Positions 16,027 through 24,500 of a stretch of 64,000 bases of DNA are shown in pieces. The DNA lies in the NCBI GenBank assembly GCA_937905825.1, contig CALCXM010000153.1, forward strand, positions 31,154 to 95,153, in the 5' to 3' direction. Position numbers and translations under genes: made by a program. Source of the stretch: an uncultured bacterium. GTDB lineage: Bacteria; Planctomycetota; UBA1135; GCA-002686595. The notes beneath the pieces were generated by a model that searched no databases, was not told where the DNA came from, and saw nothing but the letters and a program-made list of their open reading frames with translations. Position 1 is the stretch's first letter, and every line of letters begins with the position of its first letter.

Positions 16027-17775
16027 CTAGAAGACCCGCGCGCTGTGACCACTCAAGATACGCACCAACCCGGTGTTGTGGCCAAGGTAGCCGTTCTTGT
16101 CGAGCTCGAGGGTGGCACCGGGAAAGATGCGAACGTCGAGTCGTTGGCTAAAGAACCAGTAGGGTTGCGTCGCGGCCGGGTCCACCAGGATCAGCCATCC
16201 GCCTTCGCCGTTGGGTTGAACCTGCAGGTGCTTGCCGGTTTGGTGGCGGAAAACGCCGCGGTCCACCAGGAAGTCTTCGGGCAAGCCGCGCCATAGATCC
16301 GGGTTGAACTTCGGTCCGGTCTGGACCGGAACGTCAGAGTTGTTCGCGGACGGAATGTCCTCCGCTGGCGTGGAGTCTTGGCCGAGCGTTGAATCCGCCG
16401 CGAGTGCTTGGACTTCCACTGGTTTGGCGCCAACTGGAACCGACACCTTGGGAGCTGCTGATTCGGCTGCATCCTGGGCCTGGAGGACCGTTGCTTGCAA
16501 ATCCCCGTTGGGCTGCGCGCTCCCAGGAGACTCGGAGGAGGCTGGTAGATTGGACTGCACCTCCATCTCCAATCGGGATTCGGGTTCCGTGGCCGGGGCG
16601 TGCAGATCCTCGGAGGGAGAAGCGAGGTCGACCGCTTGCGATGGGTCCGTTTGGGACGCGCTGGAAGCTGCGGACTGTTCTGGGTCCTGCTCCAAATCAA
16701 CCGGCGGCTTGGGGTCCTGCCAGGAAAGCGACGGCCCGACAAACTCTTGAGCAGCGAGCTCCTGCTGGATGAGTTCCGGTTGAAGCAGATCCGGTTGCAC
16801 GAGGTCCTGCCTTCGGGAGTCCTCTTGTTGAGCAGGATCTACGCAAGCGGCGAGCGCTGGGTCTGAGGTCTGCTGTTCGGGCTCCTGCTGAACAGGCTCA
16901 TGCTCGGAAATGGACTCCGGCCCCCTGCTCGACTCCCATGGCCAATCCCACTTCTCCCAAGGCTCGTGGACACCTTCCGCCTGGTTCGCCGACTCGATGG
17001 TCGTCGGCTGACCGCCGTTCTGCGGGATCGGCACCACATCGAGGCCTTCTCTCTTCCAAGGCCAAGCATGCCCGGTGCCCCAACTCGGAGCCCCCTCCAA
17101 GGTGATGTCCGGCAATCCTTCGATGCTGCCCTTGCCCCAGGGCCAGGACGCGTGCCCCCAGCTGGGCACCCGAACCTCTTTGGGTTTGTTGACTTGCACC
17201 TTGGGGTTCACGTCCATTCGGTAGCGCGAGCCCGGGTAGACTTCGACCGGGGCCGTGATTGAAGCCCCGCCTGTCCAGGAGAGGCGCACGGGGTGGCCCG
17301 CGTGGTGCAGGAACTCATTGCCGCCGTTGCCCGTTCGATAAATCGAGTAGGCGCCTGAGGTCAGCTCCGTGCGCCAGTCCCCGGGCATTTGCAGCCGGAA
17401 CGGGAGGCTACGCACCTCCACGTCCACCCGATTGAGCACCCCGAATTGGATGTTGAGCGCGCCCTTGCCCTGGGGCATCTGCCAAGCGAGGGCGGTTGGA
17501 CCCACGACTTCCATGCTGCCGATCCCCCGCCAAGAAAGGGTCGTTCGACTACCCGGGGCCACCTCCAAGTGTCCAGAACCAACGAAGGGTTCGATGGCAC
17601 GCTCCTGGGTCACCGATTGAACGCCCTCTTCCGTGACCAAATAGGCGCGGCCGGAGGTGACGCTCAGGCGCACGATCACGGGACTGCCCTGGGAGGTGTC
17701 GCCGGAGGATGGACTGGCTTGGCTCGTGGAACCAGCGAGCAAAACGAGCAGCAGGGCCGTGAGGGTTGATTTCAT
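16027..17775 (-). CDS. secreted low-complexity protein with SWG..WPW repeats (FecR-like N-terminus)
   Basis: Exported protein of 582 residues, function unknown. A signal peptide (MKSTLTALLLVLLAGSTSQA) is followed by a beta-rich region (about 20-195). There, SGRAYLVTEEGVQSVTQ and HLEVAPGSRTTLSWRGIGSM are reminiscent of FecR-type periplasmic domains. Next come aromatic repeats PSWGHASWPWGKGSIEG, PSWGTGHAWPWKREGLD and a looser WEKWDWPWESSRG. A long Gln/Glu/Pro/Ser-rich linker (about 285-475) follows. The C-terminal domain (about 490-582) again resembles the N-terminal one (LDVRIFPGATLELDKNGYLG). The ATG at 17775 is preferred over the TTG at 17790 because the signal peptide begins there. It probably sits at the cell surface. 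It lies 91 bases downstream of mcsB on the same strand. Confidence 0.65.
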   Translation of the reverse strand: MKSTLTALLLVLLAGSTSQASPSSGDTSQGSPVIVRLSVTSGRAYLVTEEGVQSVTQERAIEPFVGSGHLEVAPGSRTTLSWRGIGSMEVVGPTALAWQMPQGKGALNIQFGVLNRVDVEVRSLPFRLQMPGDWRTELTSGAYSIYRTGNGGNEFLHHAGHPVRLSWTGGASITAPVEVYPGSRYRMDVNPKVQVNKPKEVRVPSWGHASWPWGKGSIEGLPDITLEGAPSWGTGHAWPWKREGLDVVPIPQNGGQPTTIESANQAEGVHEPWEKWDWPWESSRGPESISEHEPVQQEPEQQTSDPALAACVDPAQQEDSRRQDLVQPDLLQPELIQQELAAQEFVGPSLSWQDPKPPVDLEQDPEQSAASSASQTDPSQAVDLASPSEDLHAPATEPESRLEMEVQSNLPASSESPGSAQPNGDLQATVLQAQDAAESAAPKVSVPVGAKPVEVQALAADSTLGQDSTPAEDIPSANNSDVPVQTGPKFNPDLWRGLPEDFLVDRGVFRHQTGKHLQVQPNGEGGWLILVDPAATQPYWFFSQRLDVRIFPGATLELDKNGYLGHNTGLVRILSGHSARVF

Positions 17776-17866
17776 GGGGAGGGTGCGCAAAAAGACACCT
17801 TCCCTATCGACCTGGGGTTAGGCCAAACCGTGGCCAAAGCCCCCCAAACCCGCTCAAAATGGGGAC

Positions 17867-18988
17867 TTAGCCCGTTTCGCCCAAAGTCGCCAGCTTGGTC
17901 CGTAGGAGCTTGGCTCGCAGGGCGTCCCGTTGCGAGGCGGGCAGCAGCTCTTCCGTGTTCACATCCGAAATCATGGCCTGCAAATGCCCCTTCTGAGCTT
18001 GCACCCCCAACTCACCGAAAAGGGCCAGGGAGGCCTTCGGCAAGACGCCCAAGGCATGGCCCAGGCGTAGGCTCGAAAGGTGCGCGAGGGCGGCTTCTGT
18101 GGCGAGATTGCGGGCCGTGCGAAGGGTGCCAACGGCGCGCATGATGCGATCTGTGAGGGCGGCCTTCTGATCCTCGAAGAGCGCATCGCGAACCTTGGTT
18201 TCGTAACTCACGATGACCGGGACGAGGGCTCGCAGGTCTTCGATCAAGCTGTCCTCGGTGCGACCGAGTGTGACCTGGTTGCTGATCTGGTAGAAGTCCC
18301 CCGCCGCTCGGCTGCCCTCCCCGTACAAGCCGCGCACGGCGAGTCCCGTGCGTTGGGCAGCGGTGAAGACCTTCTCTAGCTCAGGACGCACGAGACCCAG
18401 GGCCGGCAGGTGCAACATGACCGAGGCGCGCAGGCCGGTTCCGACGTTCGTGGGGCAACCGGTGAGGTAGCCGAGTTTCTCGGTGAAGGCGAAGGGCAAG
18501 CGCTGCTCGAGGAATTGATCGAGTTCGACCGCCGCATTGCGCGCGGAATCCAGGGCAAAGCCGGGGCTCACCGACTGAATGCGCAGGTGGTCCTCCTCGT
18601 TGACCATGACCGAAAGCCCTTCGCGCTGGCCGAACGCCACGGCCCGGCCCTGGGGCACATGGCCCGCTTCCTCGGAGGGAGCCAGGTCGCGGCTGATCAG
18701 GTGCCGTTCACGCAGGACGAGGCGCAGCAGCAGGCTGCTCTCCTCCATAGGAATCCAGCGCGTCTCGCCGTCCAACTCGGCGTTCTCCAAATGCGGCCGG
18801 ACGAGTTTGGCGATTTCGATCGCCTGGGCCGGTTTGAGTTTGGGCGAGAAGGGATAGTCCTTCAGATTACGGGCCAGGCGCACCCGGCAAGAAACCACAA
18901 CGCCGCTCTCCGCGTGGGGATCACGCAGCCATGGACTCACCCGTTGGGCGAACTCTTGCAGCTGAAAGGATGGGGAACTCAAGGGCAA
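17867..18988 (-). CDS. mcsB: protein-arginine kinase McsB
   Basis: Phosphagen-kinase-fold enzyme of 373 residues that phosphorylates arginine side chains in proteins, marking them for ClpC-type proteases and modulating stress regulators in Firmicutes. Visible signatures are VVVSCRVRLARNLKDYPF (nucleotide-binding part), SVMVNEEDHLRIQSV, GCPTNVGTGLRASVMLHLPA and ISNQVTLGRTEDSLIEDL. The C-terminal RDALRA (354-359) matches the RDxxRA phospho-arginine-binding motif that separates McsB from creatine/arginine kinases. The partner McsA and ClpC are not adjacent, unlike in the Bacillus ctsR operon. The start is a TTG at 18988. The divergent region towards the SLC13 transporter is about 170 bases. Confidence 0.93.
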   Translation of the reverse strand: MPLSSPSFQLQEFAQRVSPWLRDPHAESGVVVSCRVRLARNLKDYPFSPKLKPAQAIEIAKLVRPHLENAELDGETRWIPMEESSLLLRLVLRERHLISRDLAPSEEAGHVPQGRAVAFGQREGLSVMVNEEDHLRIQSVSPGFALDSARNAAVELDQFLEQRLPFAFTEKLGYLTGCPTNVGTGLRASVMLHLPALGLVRPELEKVFTAAQRTGLAVRGLYGEGSRAAGDFYQISNQVTLGRTEDSLIEDLRALVPVIVSYETKVRDALFEDQKAALTDRIMRAVGTLRTARNLATEAALAHLSSLRLGHALGVLPKASLALFGELGVQAQKGHLQAMISDVNTEELLPASQRDALRAKLLRTKLATLGETG

Positions 18989-19160
18989 TCTTGTTTGGCT
19001 GAACCTCCATAGCCTAACTTCCGATCGAGCAAAGCCCCCAGGCCAAATCCCGCCAAGTGACCTCCCAGCCAGCGCCCAAGCCGAGGGCTCGCAGGCATCC
19101 TAGGCCCCGCGCCCCGGCCCCAGGCTTGCGGCAGCCCTGAGCGCCTGTCATCTTGCACCC

Positions 19161-20963
19161 ATGCCCGAAGTCGATCCCGCCGTCATTGTTCTCGCCACCA
19201 TTGCGATCAGCCTGATCCTCTTCGTGACGGAACGGGTGCGCTACGACCTGATCGCCATCGGCGTGGCGGTGGTCATGGCGGGGACGGGCGTCCTGCGTCC
19301 GAAGGAGGCCTTCGCGGGTTTCTCCTCCCCGGCGGTCATGTTGGTGGCGGGCATGTACGTGTTCGGCGCAGCCTTCACCCGTTGGGGCATTGCTGAAGCT
19401 TTGGGCGCCAAGGTCCTCGGAGGATCCGGTTCGCGCACCGAGTTCAGTTTGGTGATTCGTATCGTCGTGCTCGCCGCGGTCCTCTCGAGCGTTCTATCCA
19501 ATGCCGGAGTGGTGGCCATTCTCATTCCGGTCTTGAGTGGTGTGGCCCGACGCGAAGACATCGCTGTCTCCAAGCTCTTGATGCCACTTGCCTACGGCAG
19601 TCTCTTGGGGGGACTCCTATCGGTCGTCGCTACCTCCAAGAACTTGGCCGTCAACGGCATCGTGGCGGACTCTGGACACGAACCCCTCGAACTCTTCGAG
19701 TTCAGTCACTACGGACTGATCTTGATGGTCGTCGGCACCCTCTACTTCGTCTTCCTCGGTCGTCACTTACTACCCGCGAAGCGCGGGGAATCTAGCCTGA
19801 CCGAGCACTACCAGGTGAAGCGTTTCGTAACGGAAGTTCTGATCGAACCCAACAGCACGCTGATCAACCGCTCGGTTGCCGACGCCGCGGTCTTCGGCAA
19901 CTACGACGTGAGCGTGATTGGGATCGTGCGACCGGACAGCAACAGCGTGCTCGCGCCGGGCCCCTACAATCGCATTCGACGGGACGACGTGCTGATCCTG
20001 CAAGGGGAGCCGGGAGACATCCTGCGCCTGCGCTCCGAACAATCTCTGCCTCTGGTGCCCTCGGCCAAGGTGGATGACGCGGAACTTGTCTCCGGAGATG
20101 TTTCCCTGGTAGAAGCCGTGGTCCCCTCCCGCTCTCCTCTCGATGGACACACCCTGCGCGAAACAGACTTCGTCGAACGCACGGGCTTGAATGTCTTGGC
20201 CATCTCAAAGCATGGCCGAGTGCAACCGAGCCGCATCCCCGATGACGTGTTGGAAGTGGGCGACTCCTTGTTGATTCAAGGGCACGACCGGGACCTCGAC
20301 CGAATTCGGCGGACACGGGAATTGATCCTGCTCGATCAACTCGAGACGCCCCCCATCGGCCGCGGCGCGATGATCAGTATCGTGACCCTCGTCGCCGTCT
20401 TGGTGATTGGGTTCTTTGGTTGGATGCCACTCTCGGTTGCAGTCATGGGCGGTGCGCTGCTCTTGCTCATCACCAACTCAGTGCCCGCCAAGGACCTCTA
20501 CTCGGTCATGGACATTCAGGCCCTGGTGCTGATCGGCGGCATGCTTTCCCTCGGGCAAGGATTTCGCGTCAGCGGACTCGATCAACAGTTCGCGGCGCGA
20601 CTCAGCGAACTTGGAGGAACCAATTCTTCCCCCTACTTCATGGTGGCGGCCATCCTCCTGGGCTCCTCGATCCTAACCCAAGTCACCACTCACATTGCGG
20701 CGGCCACCATCATGACGCCGGTCGCCCTTTCGATCGCGGAAGAGATGGGGGTCAATGATCGGGCCTTCATCATGGCGGTGATCACGGGCGCTAGCTTCGC
20801 ATTCCTTTCCCCGGTAGCGCACCCCGCCAACGCCATGGTGGTTGGGCCCGGCGACTACAAGTACCGGGACTTCATCCGAGTCGGGGGACCGCTGCTGGTA
20901 CTGCTACTGATTGTCGCCGTGTTCTTGATTCCCGCGCTGTTTCCATTGCATCCAGAGGGATGA
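19161..20963 (+). CDS. SLC13-family transporter with two RCK_C (TrkA-C) domains
   Basis: Inner-membrane permease of 600 residues of the divalent anion:sodium symporter (SLC13/CitMHS) type. Membrane helices fill residues 8-200 and 400-595. Between them are two regulatory TrkA-C domains (about 215-295 and 300-385), recognised by VLIEPNSTLINRSVADAAVF and VVPSRSPLDGHTLRETDFVE, each ending in a V-L-x-x-G-D-x-L-x-x-Q-G-type strand. Family motifs include ATSKNLAVNGIVAD near helix 5 and SPVAHPANAMVVGPGDY near the C-terminus. Related proteins carry sulfate, di/tricarboxylates or other anions; the substrate is undecided. Its stop overlaps the ATG of the next gene (ATGA), so the two are translated together. 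Confidence 0.87.
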   Translation: MPEVDPAVIVLATIAISLILFVTERVRYDLIAIGVAVVMAGTGVLRPKEAFAGFSSPAVMLVAGMYVFGAAFTRWGIAEALGAKVLGGSGSRTEFSLVIRIVVLAAVLSSVLSNAGVVAILIPVLSGVARREDIAVSKLLMPLAYGSLLGGLLSVVATSKNLAVNGIVADSGHEPLELFEFSHYGLILMVVGTLYFVFLGRHLLPAKRGESSLTEHYQVKRFVTEVLIEPNSTLINRSVADAAVFGNYDVSVIGIVRPDSNSVLAPGPYNRIRRDDVLILQGEPGDILRLRSEQSLPLVPSAKVDDAELVSGDVSLVEAVVPSRSPLDGHTLRETDFVERTGLNVLAISKHGRVQPSRIPDDVLEVGDSLLIQGHDRDLDRIRRTRELILLDQLETPPIGRGAMISIVTLVAVLVIGFFGWMPLSVAVMGGALLLLITNSVPAKDLYSVMDIQALVLIGGMLSLGQGFRVSGLDQQFAARLSELGGTNSSPYFMVAAILLGSSILTQVTTHIAAATIMTPVALSIAEEMGVNDRAFIMAVITGASFAFLSPVAHPANAMVVGPGDYKYRDFIRVGGPLLVLLLIVAVFLIPALFPLHPEG

Positions 20964-22861
20964 GATCCAGCACGTACGCAGGGGCACAAACGCTGGCGAA
21001 ATTCTTGCTGATCGCCCTGCTCACCCCCTTTGCCGCGTCCCAGTCCAACCCGGACTTTCCCGCGTTTGTCTGGCGCCTGCAGTCTCCGGGCCAAGCGCTT
21101 GCCGAGAAGCTGGTGCAGGCCTTTGGTGGGGTCAACGTCGAAGGCCCCCACGCCGCCGAATGGGCGCGGGCGCAAGGCCTGGATTTCTATGTGGGGCATG
21201 GCCCTGGCCGGAACACGTTGCACATCGACACGGATCGGCCTTGGTACACGGAAGTTTGGCAGAACTACTGGGACAAGCGGGATGCGAACGTCTTGTTGCG
21301 CAAGCCATGTTTGAGCGAACCGGCCACCATGCAGCAGTTGCGAACGCGACTTGCGAAAACCCTCGCAGCCCGCGATGGCGATCACGGGTTGGGTGTTTCC
21401 CTTGGAGATGAAGTCGGACTCACGCCCTACGGCGCACCCCTCGACCTCTGCACGAGCGCTGCCTGTCGCGCTGGCTTTGAAGTGTTCCTGCGCGAGCATC
21501 CAACCTGGAGTTTCCTGCTCCCCGAAGAAGGATCCGCCGTTCCCTACCCGGACACGGACAGCACGCGCTTGGCTTGGATCGACGGGGACCCGCAACACGT
21601 GGGCGCCTGGTTGGCACGCCGCGCTTACCACCATGAAGTGCTGGCGAAAGTGCTTGGAGAGCTAGCCACCCAGGTGCAGCAAGCGAAGCCCCCTACCGCG
21701 GTGGGTCTCTTCGGCCAAAGCGGACGCAGTGCCTTTGCCGACGTGGGCGTCGAGCAGGTCTTCGACCAACTCGACTTCATGGAGGTCTATCGGCTGCTCG
21801 ATTCTCGGGAACTGCTCTACACCCGGCGCCGTACATCCCAACGCAGCTACCTCACCGTCTTCCCAGAAGCAGACGCACCCCATGCTCCCGCTCAAGTGGC
21901 CTTCGAGCATTGGATGCGCGGCGGCAACGGCTTGGTGCTTTGGTCCGATCGAGAGCTGGAGCAGCAAGCGGGCTACTTCGAGCGCATGTCGAATGTGGTT
22001 GGCACCTTGCGCACCCTGCGGTCCCAATGGCCCACTTGGCAGCCCCAACCCACTGACGTCGCTGTCTTGCACTCCCCCGATTCCTTGGCGCTCTCCTGGT
22101 TGCGGGATGCCCTGCGCGATGGGCCCACTTGGATGAAGCGCTACCCCTCCTATCACAATCAGCACGGAACCCGCGAGGTCAGCTTGCAAGGGATTCTACG
22201 GGCCTTGGAGGATTGCGGCGTCTTGCCCGGGGCCCTGCCGATTGCAGAAGTCAACGGTCAGACGGGAGCCCGCTTTCCACTCTTGGTGGCCAACCAGTTG
22301 ATTCTCTTGGAGAAGCACGAGGAAGAGCTCTTGCGGTCGCACTTGGACGCGGGTCATCAGCTACTCGTGGTTGGGGAGTTTGCGGTCTACGACCGGCGCG
22401 GGAACCGTCCATCACGGGACTTGTACGAACAACTGCGGAAGGCCTATCCAGACTCCGTCGCGCGCATGGAATGGGATGGGAAACGCTACCTGGAGGAACG
22501 CTCGGTCCCTGGCCGTTCGTACCCGGAAAGTGTTCGAAGCCAGCTCAACCCCAGACTTCCCGAGCAAGCGGGTCCGCGCTGGTCGATCCGAGCCGTGGAC
22601 GGCCCTTCCCAGAACGGCGGACGCTCTTGGTTGCAAGTCCGTCAGCACCACAGGAGTGAAGAGGTGTGGATGTGCGCGGCACTTCCCAATGGGACCCGGG
22701 AAGAGGATCGGCGAGCCCTGGCGGACCAGCTGGTGGAGCTGCAACTCGAATCCCCGTGGACCGTCACCTGGATTCATCCCCCCCAGGCCCTGACCAACCC
22801 AGGCGGCCCTTTCCTCTTGCCCGCTGGCGAGCCGGCGGTGTTTGAGTTGAGCATGCCCTAA
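20960..22861 (+). CDS. secreted protein, beta-galactosidase (GH42)-like, catalytic status uncertain
   Basis: Exported protein of 633 residues. The N-terminus is a signal peptide (to about residue 28, AAS-QSN). The segment GHGPGRNTLHIDTDRPW, the acidic LGVSLGDEVGLTPYG and VGLFGQSGRSAF suggest a TIM-barrel glycosidase-like fold. The C-terminal half (VAVLHSPDSLALSWLRDAL, then LVVGEFAVYDRRGNRPS) looks like the beta-galactosidase trimerisation (GATase-like) domain of GH42 proteins. The family assignment is tentative because the catalytic Glu pair cannot be placed with certainty. It begins inside the stop codon of the SLC13 transporter, which hints at a shared uptake/degradation role (inference). 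Confidence 0.6.
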   Translation: MRSSTYAGAQTLAKFLLIALLTPFAASQSNPDFPAFVWRLQSPGQALAEKLVQAFGGVNVEGPHAAEWARAQGLDFYVGHGPGRNTLHIDTDRPWYTEVWQNYWDKRDANVLLRKPCLSEPATMQQLRTRLAKTLAARDGDHGLGVSLGDEVGLTPYGAPLDLCTSAACRAGFEVFLREHPTWSFLLPEEGSAVPYPDTDSTRLAWIDGDPQHVGAWLARRAYHHEVLAKVLGELATQVQQAKPPTAVGLFGQSGRSAFADVGVEQVFDQLDFMEVYRLLDSRELLYTRRRTSQRSYLTVFPEADAPHAPAQVAFEHWMRGGNGLVLWSDRELEQQAGYFERMSNVVGTLRTLRSQWPTWQPQPTDVAVLHSPDSLALSWLRDALRDGPTWMKRYPSYHNQHGTREVSLQGILRALEDCGVLPGALPIAEVNGQTGARFPLLVANQLILLEKHEEELLRSHLDAGHQLLVVGEFAVYDRRGNRPSRDLYEQLRKAYPDSVARMEWDGKRYLEERSVPGRSYPESVRSQLNPRLPEQAGPRWSIRAVDGPSQNGGRSWLQVRQHHRSEEVWMCAALPNGTREEDRRALADQLVELQLESPWTVTWIHPPQALTNPGGPFLLPAGEPAVFELSMP

Positions 22862-22906
22862 GAGGCCCGCCTACGTCGGCGGGACGAGCGTGCGCCGCTG
22901 CCCTGG

Positions 22907-22934
22907 GCGAGACGTCGCTGACGCGACGTCTCGC
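22907..22934. terminator. perfect 12-bp hairpin between convergent genes
   Basis: Arms 22907-22918 and 22923-22934 are exact complements with a 4-base loop (TGAC). A smaller stem (22866-22871 with 22778-22883 region, CCCGCC/GGCGGG) precedes it just after the glycosidase-like gene. There is no T-tract, so termination is likely but not certain. Confidence 0.55.
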
Positions 22935-22946
22935 ATCCGCCAGCTC

Positions 22947-24500
22947 CTACTTGATGGCCAGGCCGCGCAGCAGGCTGGCCCAACGGTCACGCAACTGCGC
23001 GTTCAAGCGATCGATGGTCTGACGCTCGCGAGTCAACTCCTCGCGCACCGTGTCCAACGCCGTCTGCTTCTGCCCAATCGTCTGGTTGGCTTCGTTCAGG
23101 CGCGCCTCGAGGGCTTCGATAGCGGCTTGAGCGCGGGCCTGATTCTCTTCGCCAACGCGCGTGATGTCGTCCACCCGCTGCATCTGGTGCAGCAGGCTGG
23201 CCCAACGGTCACGCAACTGCGCGTTCAAGCGATCGATGGTCTGACGCTCGCGAGTCAACTCCTCGCGCACCGTGTCCAACGCCGTCTGCTTCTGCCCAAT
23301 CGTCTGGTTGGCTTCGTTCAGGCGCGCCTCGAGGGCTTCGATAGCGGCTTGAGCGCGGGCCTGATTCTCTTCGCCAACGCGCGTGATGTCGTCCACCCGC
23401 TGCATCTGGTGCCGAACGTTCTCGTCCAGCTCGATGGCCATGGCCTCGAACTTCTTGGAGCGCGTCTCATGGAACTCGATCGCTTCTTCCAGTTCCGTTC
23501 CGCGCGCTTCCTGCAAACGCTGGCCGTCTTCTAGGGAGCGTACCCGGACCTTCAACTCGCCGCACACTTCTGCTTGCCGAAGCAATTCCTCGGCGTTCTC
23601 TTTGAGCGTGTCCCGATGGCCAACGAGATCCTTCTCGAGACCCGCATTGACCTCTTCCAGGCGTTCCCACTCGCCCTTGATCACGTCGCGCTGAATGTCG
23701 AAGCTCAAGAGTTCCTGCAGCACGTGAGCCACCGGTTCGAAGGTCCCCGCTGGGGCCGCAGTGGAACCGAGCAGGTCCTTGGCGTTGGGCATCGGCGCGC
23801 CGCCCACGGCTGCCACCACCGCATGACGGTAGACCGGGCCCGCGTGATCCGAGCTGTAATGGGAGCCGTTGTAGTACTCGTAGTACTTCTTGGCGAGGCC
23901 GCGCAAAGGGGCGTCGTTGTCCAGGTACAGCTCCGCGCACATCAGCGCCAACCAGCGATGCAGGTTCGCGTGACCGATGCTCACCACCTGCGCACCAGCG
24001 GCGGACAGAGCCGCTTCGGTTTCGTCTAGCTGAGGCAAGCCGTGGGCCGCGTGTTCCGCCAAGTAACGGTGCTCGACCTTTAACTTGTCCTTCAAAAACT
24101 GCGTGAGCAGAGCCTCTGAATCAGCCACGCCCTCTGTGTCGTAGGGACCCGCCACCACCACCCAACGCCGGGCGACGCGGCGACACTCGGCCAAGAAAGC
24201 AGCGCGGCCCGTGGGCGGTACATGCTCCAGCGTATCGAAGGTCACCACGGCATCCACGCAAGCATCGGCGAAGGGCAAACGCGAACCGTCGCCCAGCACA
24301 AGCCCCGCCTCCTCCGAAGGATCCACGTCCACGATGAAGACTCGGTCATCGGGCAGGAACTGTCGCAAGAGCCCGGTGCGGCCTCCAACGTCGAGCACGC
24401 TCAGACGCTCGTCCTCACCGCGCACGTCGTTCAGAATGTCCGTCACCAGGCGATAGCGCTGGTACTGGTCGAAGGGCAGGCTGAGGGTCGGGTCGTTCAC
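22947..24500 (-). CDS. SAM-dependent methyltransferase with long coiled coil (WbdD-like chain-length ruler candidate)
   Basis: Protein of 517 residues. Residues 1-240 are a class I methyltransferase: SVLDVGGRTGLLRQFLPDD (SAM loop), FIVDVDPSE, LPFADACVDAVVTFDTLEHV. Residues about 265-511 are a continuous heptad-patterned coiled coil. The last part is two identical 74-residue copies (364-437 and 438-511), and the protein ends in a short RGLAIK tail. The gene is the last of the export cluster and starts in the ATGA overlap with the Wzt-like ATPase gene. The layout recalls WbdD of E. coli O9a, which caps O-antigen with a methyl (plus phosphate) group and measures chain length by its coiled coil. 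The WbdD kinase domain is absent here. The capping role is inferred from context. Confidence 0.8.
   Translation of the reverse strand: MNDPTLSLPFDQYQRYRLVTDILNDVRGEDERLSVLDVGGRTGLLRQFLPDDRVFIVDVDPSEEAGLVLGDGSRLPFADACVDAVVTFDTLEHVPPTGRAAFLAECRRVARRWVVVAGPYDTEGVADSEALLTQFLKDKLKVEHRYLAEHAAHGLPQLDETEAALSAAGAQVVSIGHANLHRWLALMCAELYLDNDAPLRGLAKKYYEYYNGSHYSSDHAGPVYRHAVVAAVGGAPMPNAKDLLGSTAAPAGTFEPVAHVLQELLSFDIQRDVIKGEWERLEEVNAGLEKDLVGHRDTLKENAEELLRQAEVCGELKVRVRSLEDGQRLQEARGTELEEAIEFHETRSKKFEAMAIELDENVRHQMQRVDDITRVGEENQARAQAAIEALEARLNEANQTIGQKQTALDTVREELTRERQTIDRLNAQLRDRWASLLHQMQRVDDITRVGEENQARAQAAIEALEARLNEANQTIGQKQTALDTVREELTRERQTIDRLNAQLRDRWASLLRGLAIK
22967..23410 (-). repeat. perfect 222-bp tandem duplication inside the coiled-coil coding sequence
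   Basis: Bases 22967-23188 and 23189-23410 read as identical, in frame (74 codons). Identity runs two bases past the second boundary and breaks at the outer edges (22966 C against 23188 T; 23191 A against 23413 C). No synonymous difference is seen, so the duplication is recent or kept uniform by gene conversion. An assembly artefact is the main alternative. Confidence 0.93.

Noticed and set aside
22967..23410. CRISPR or IS-like repeat
   Set aside because: Only two adjacent copies, no spacers, fully within a coding sequence and in frame.
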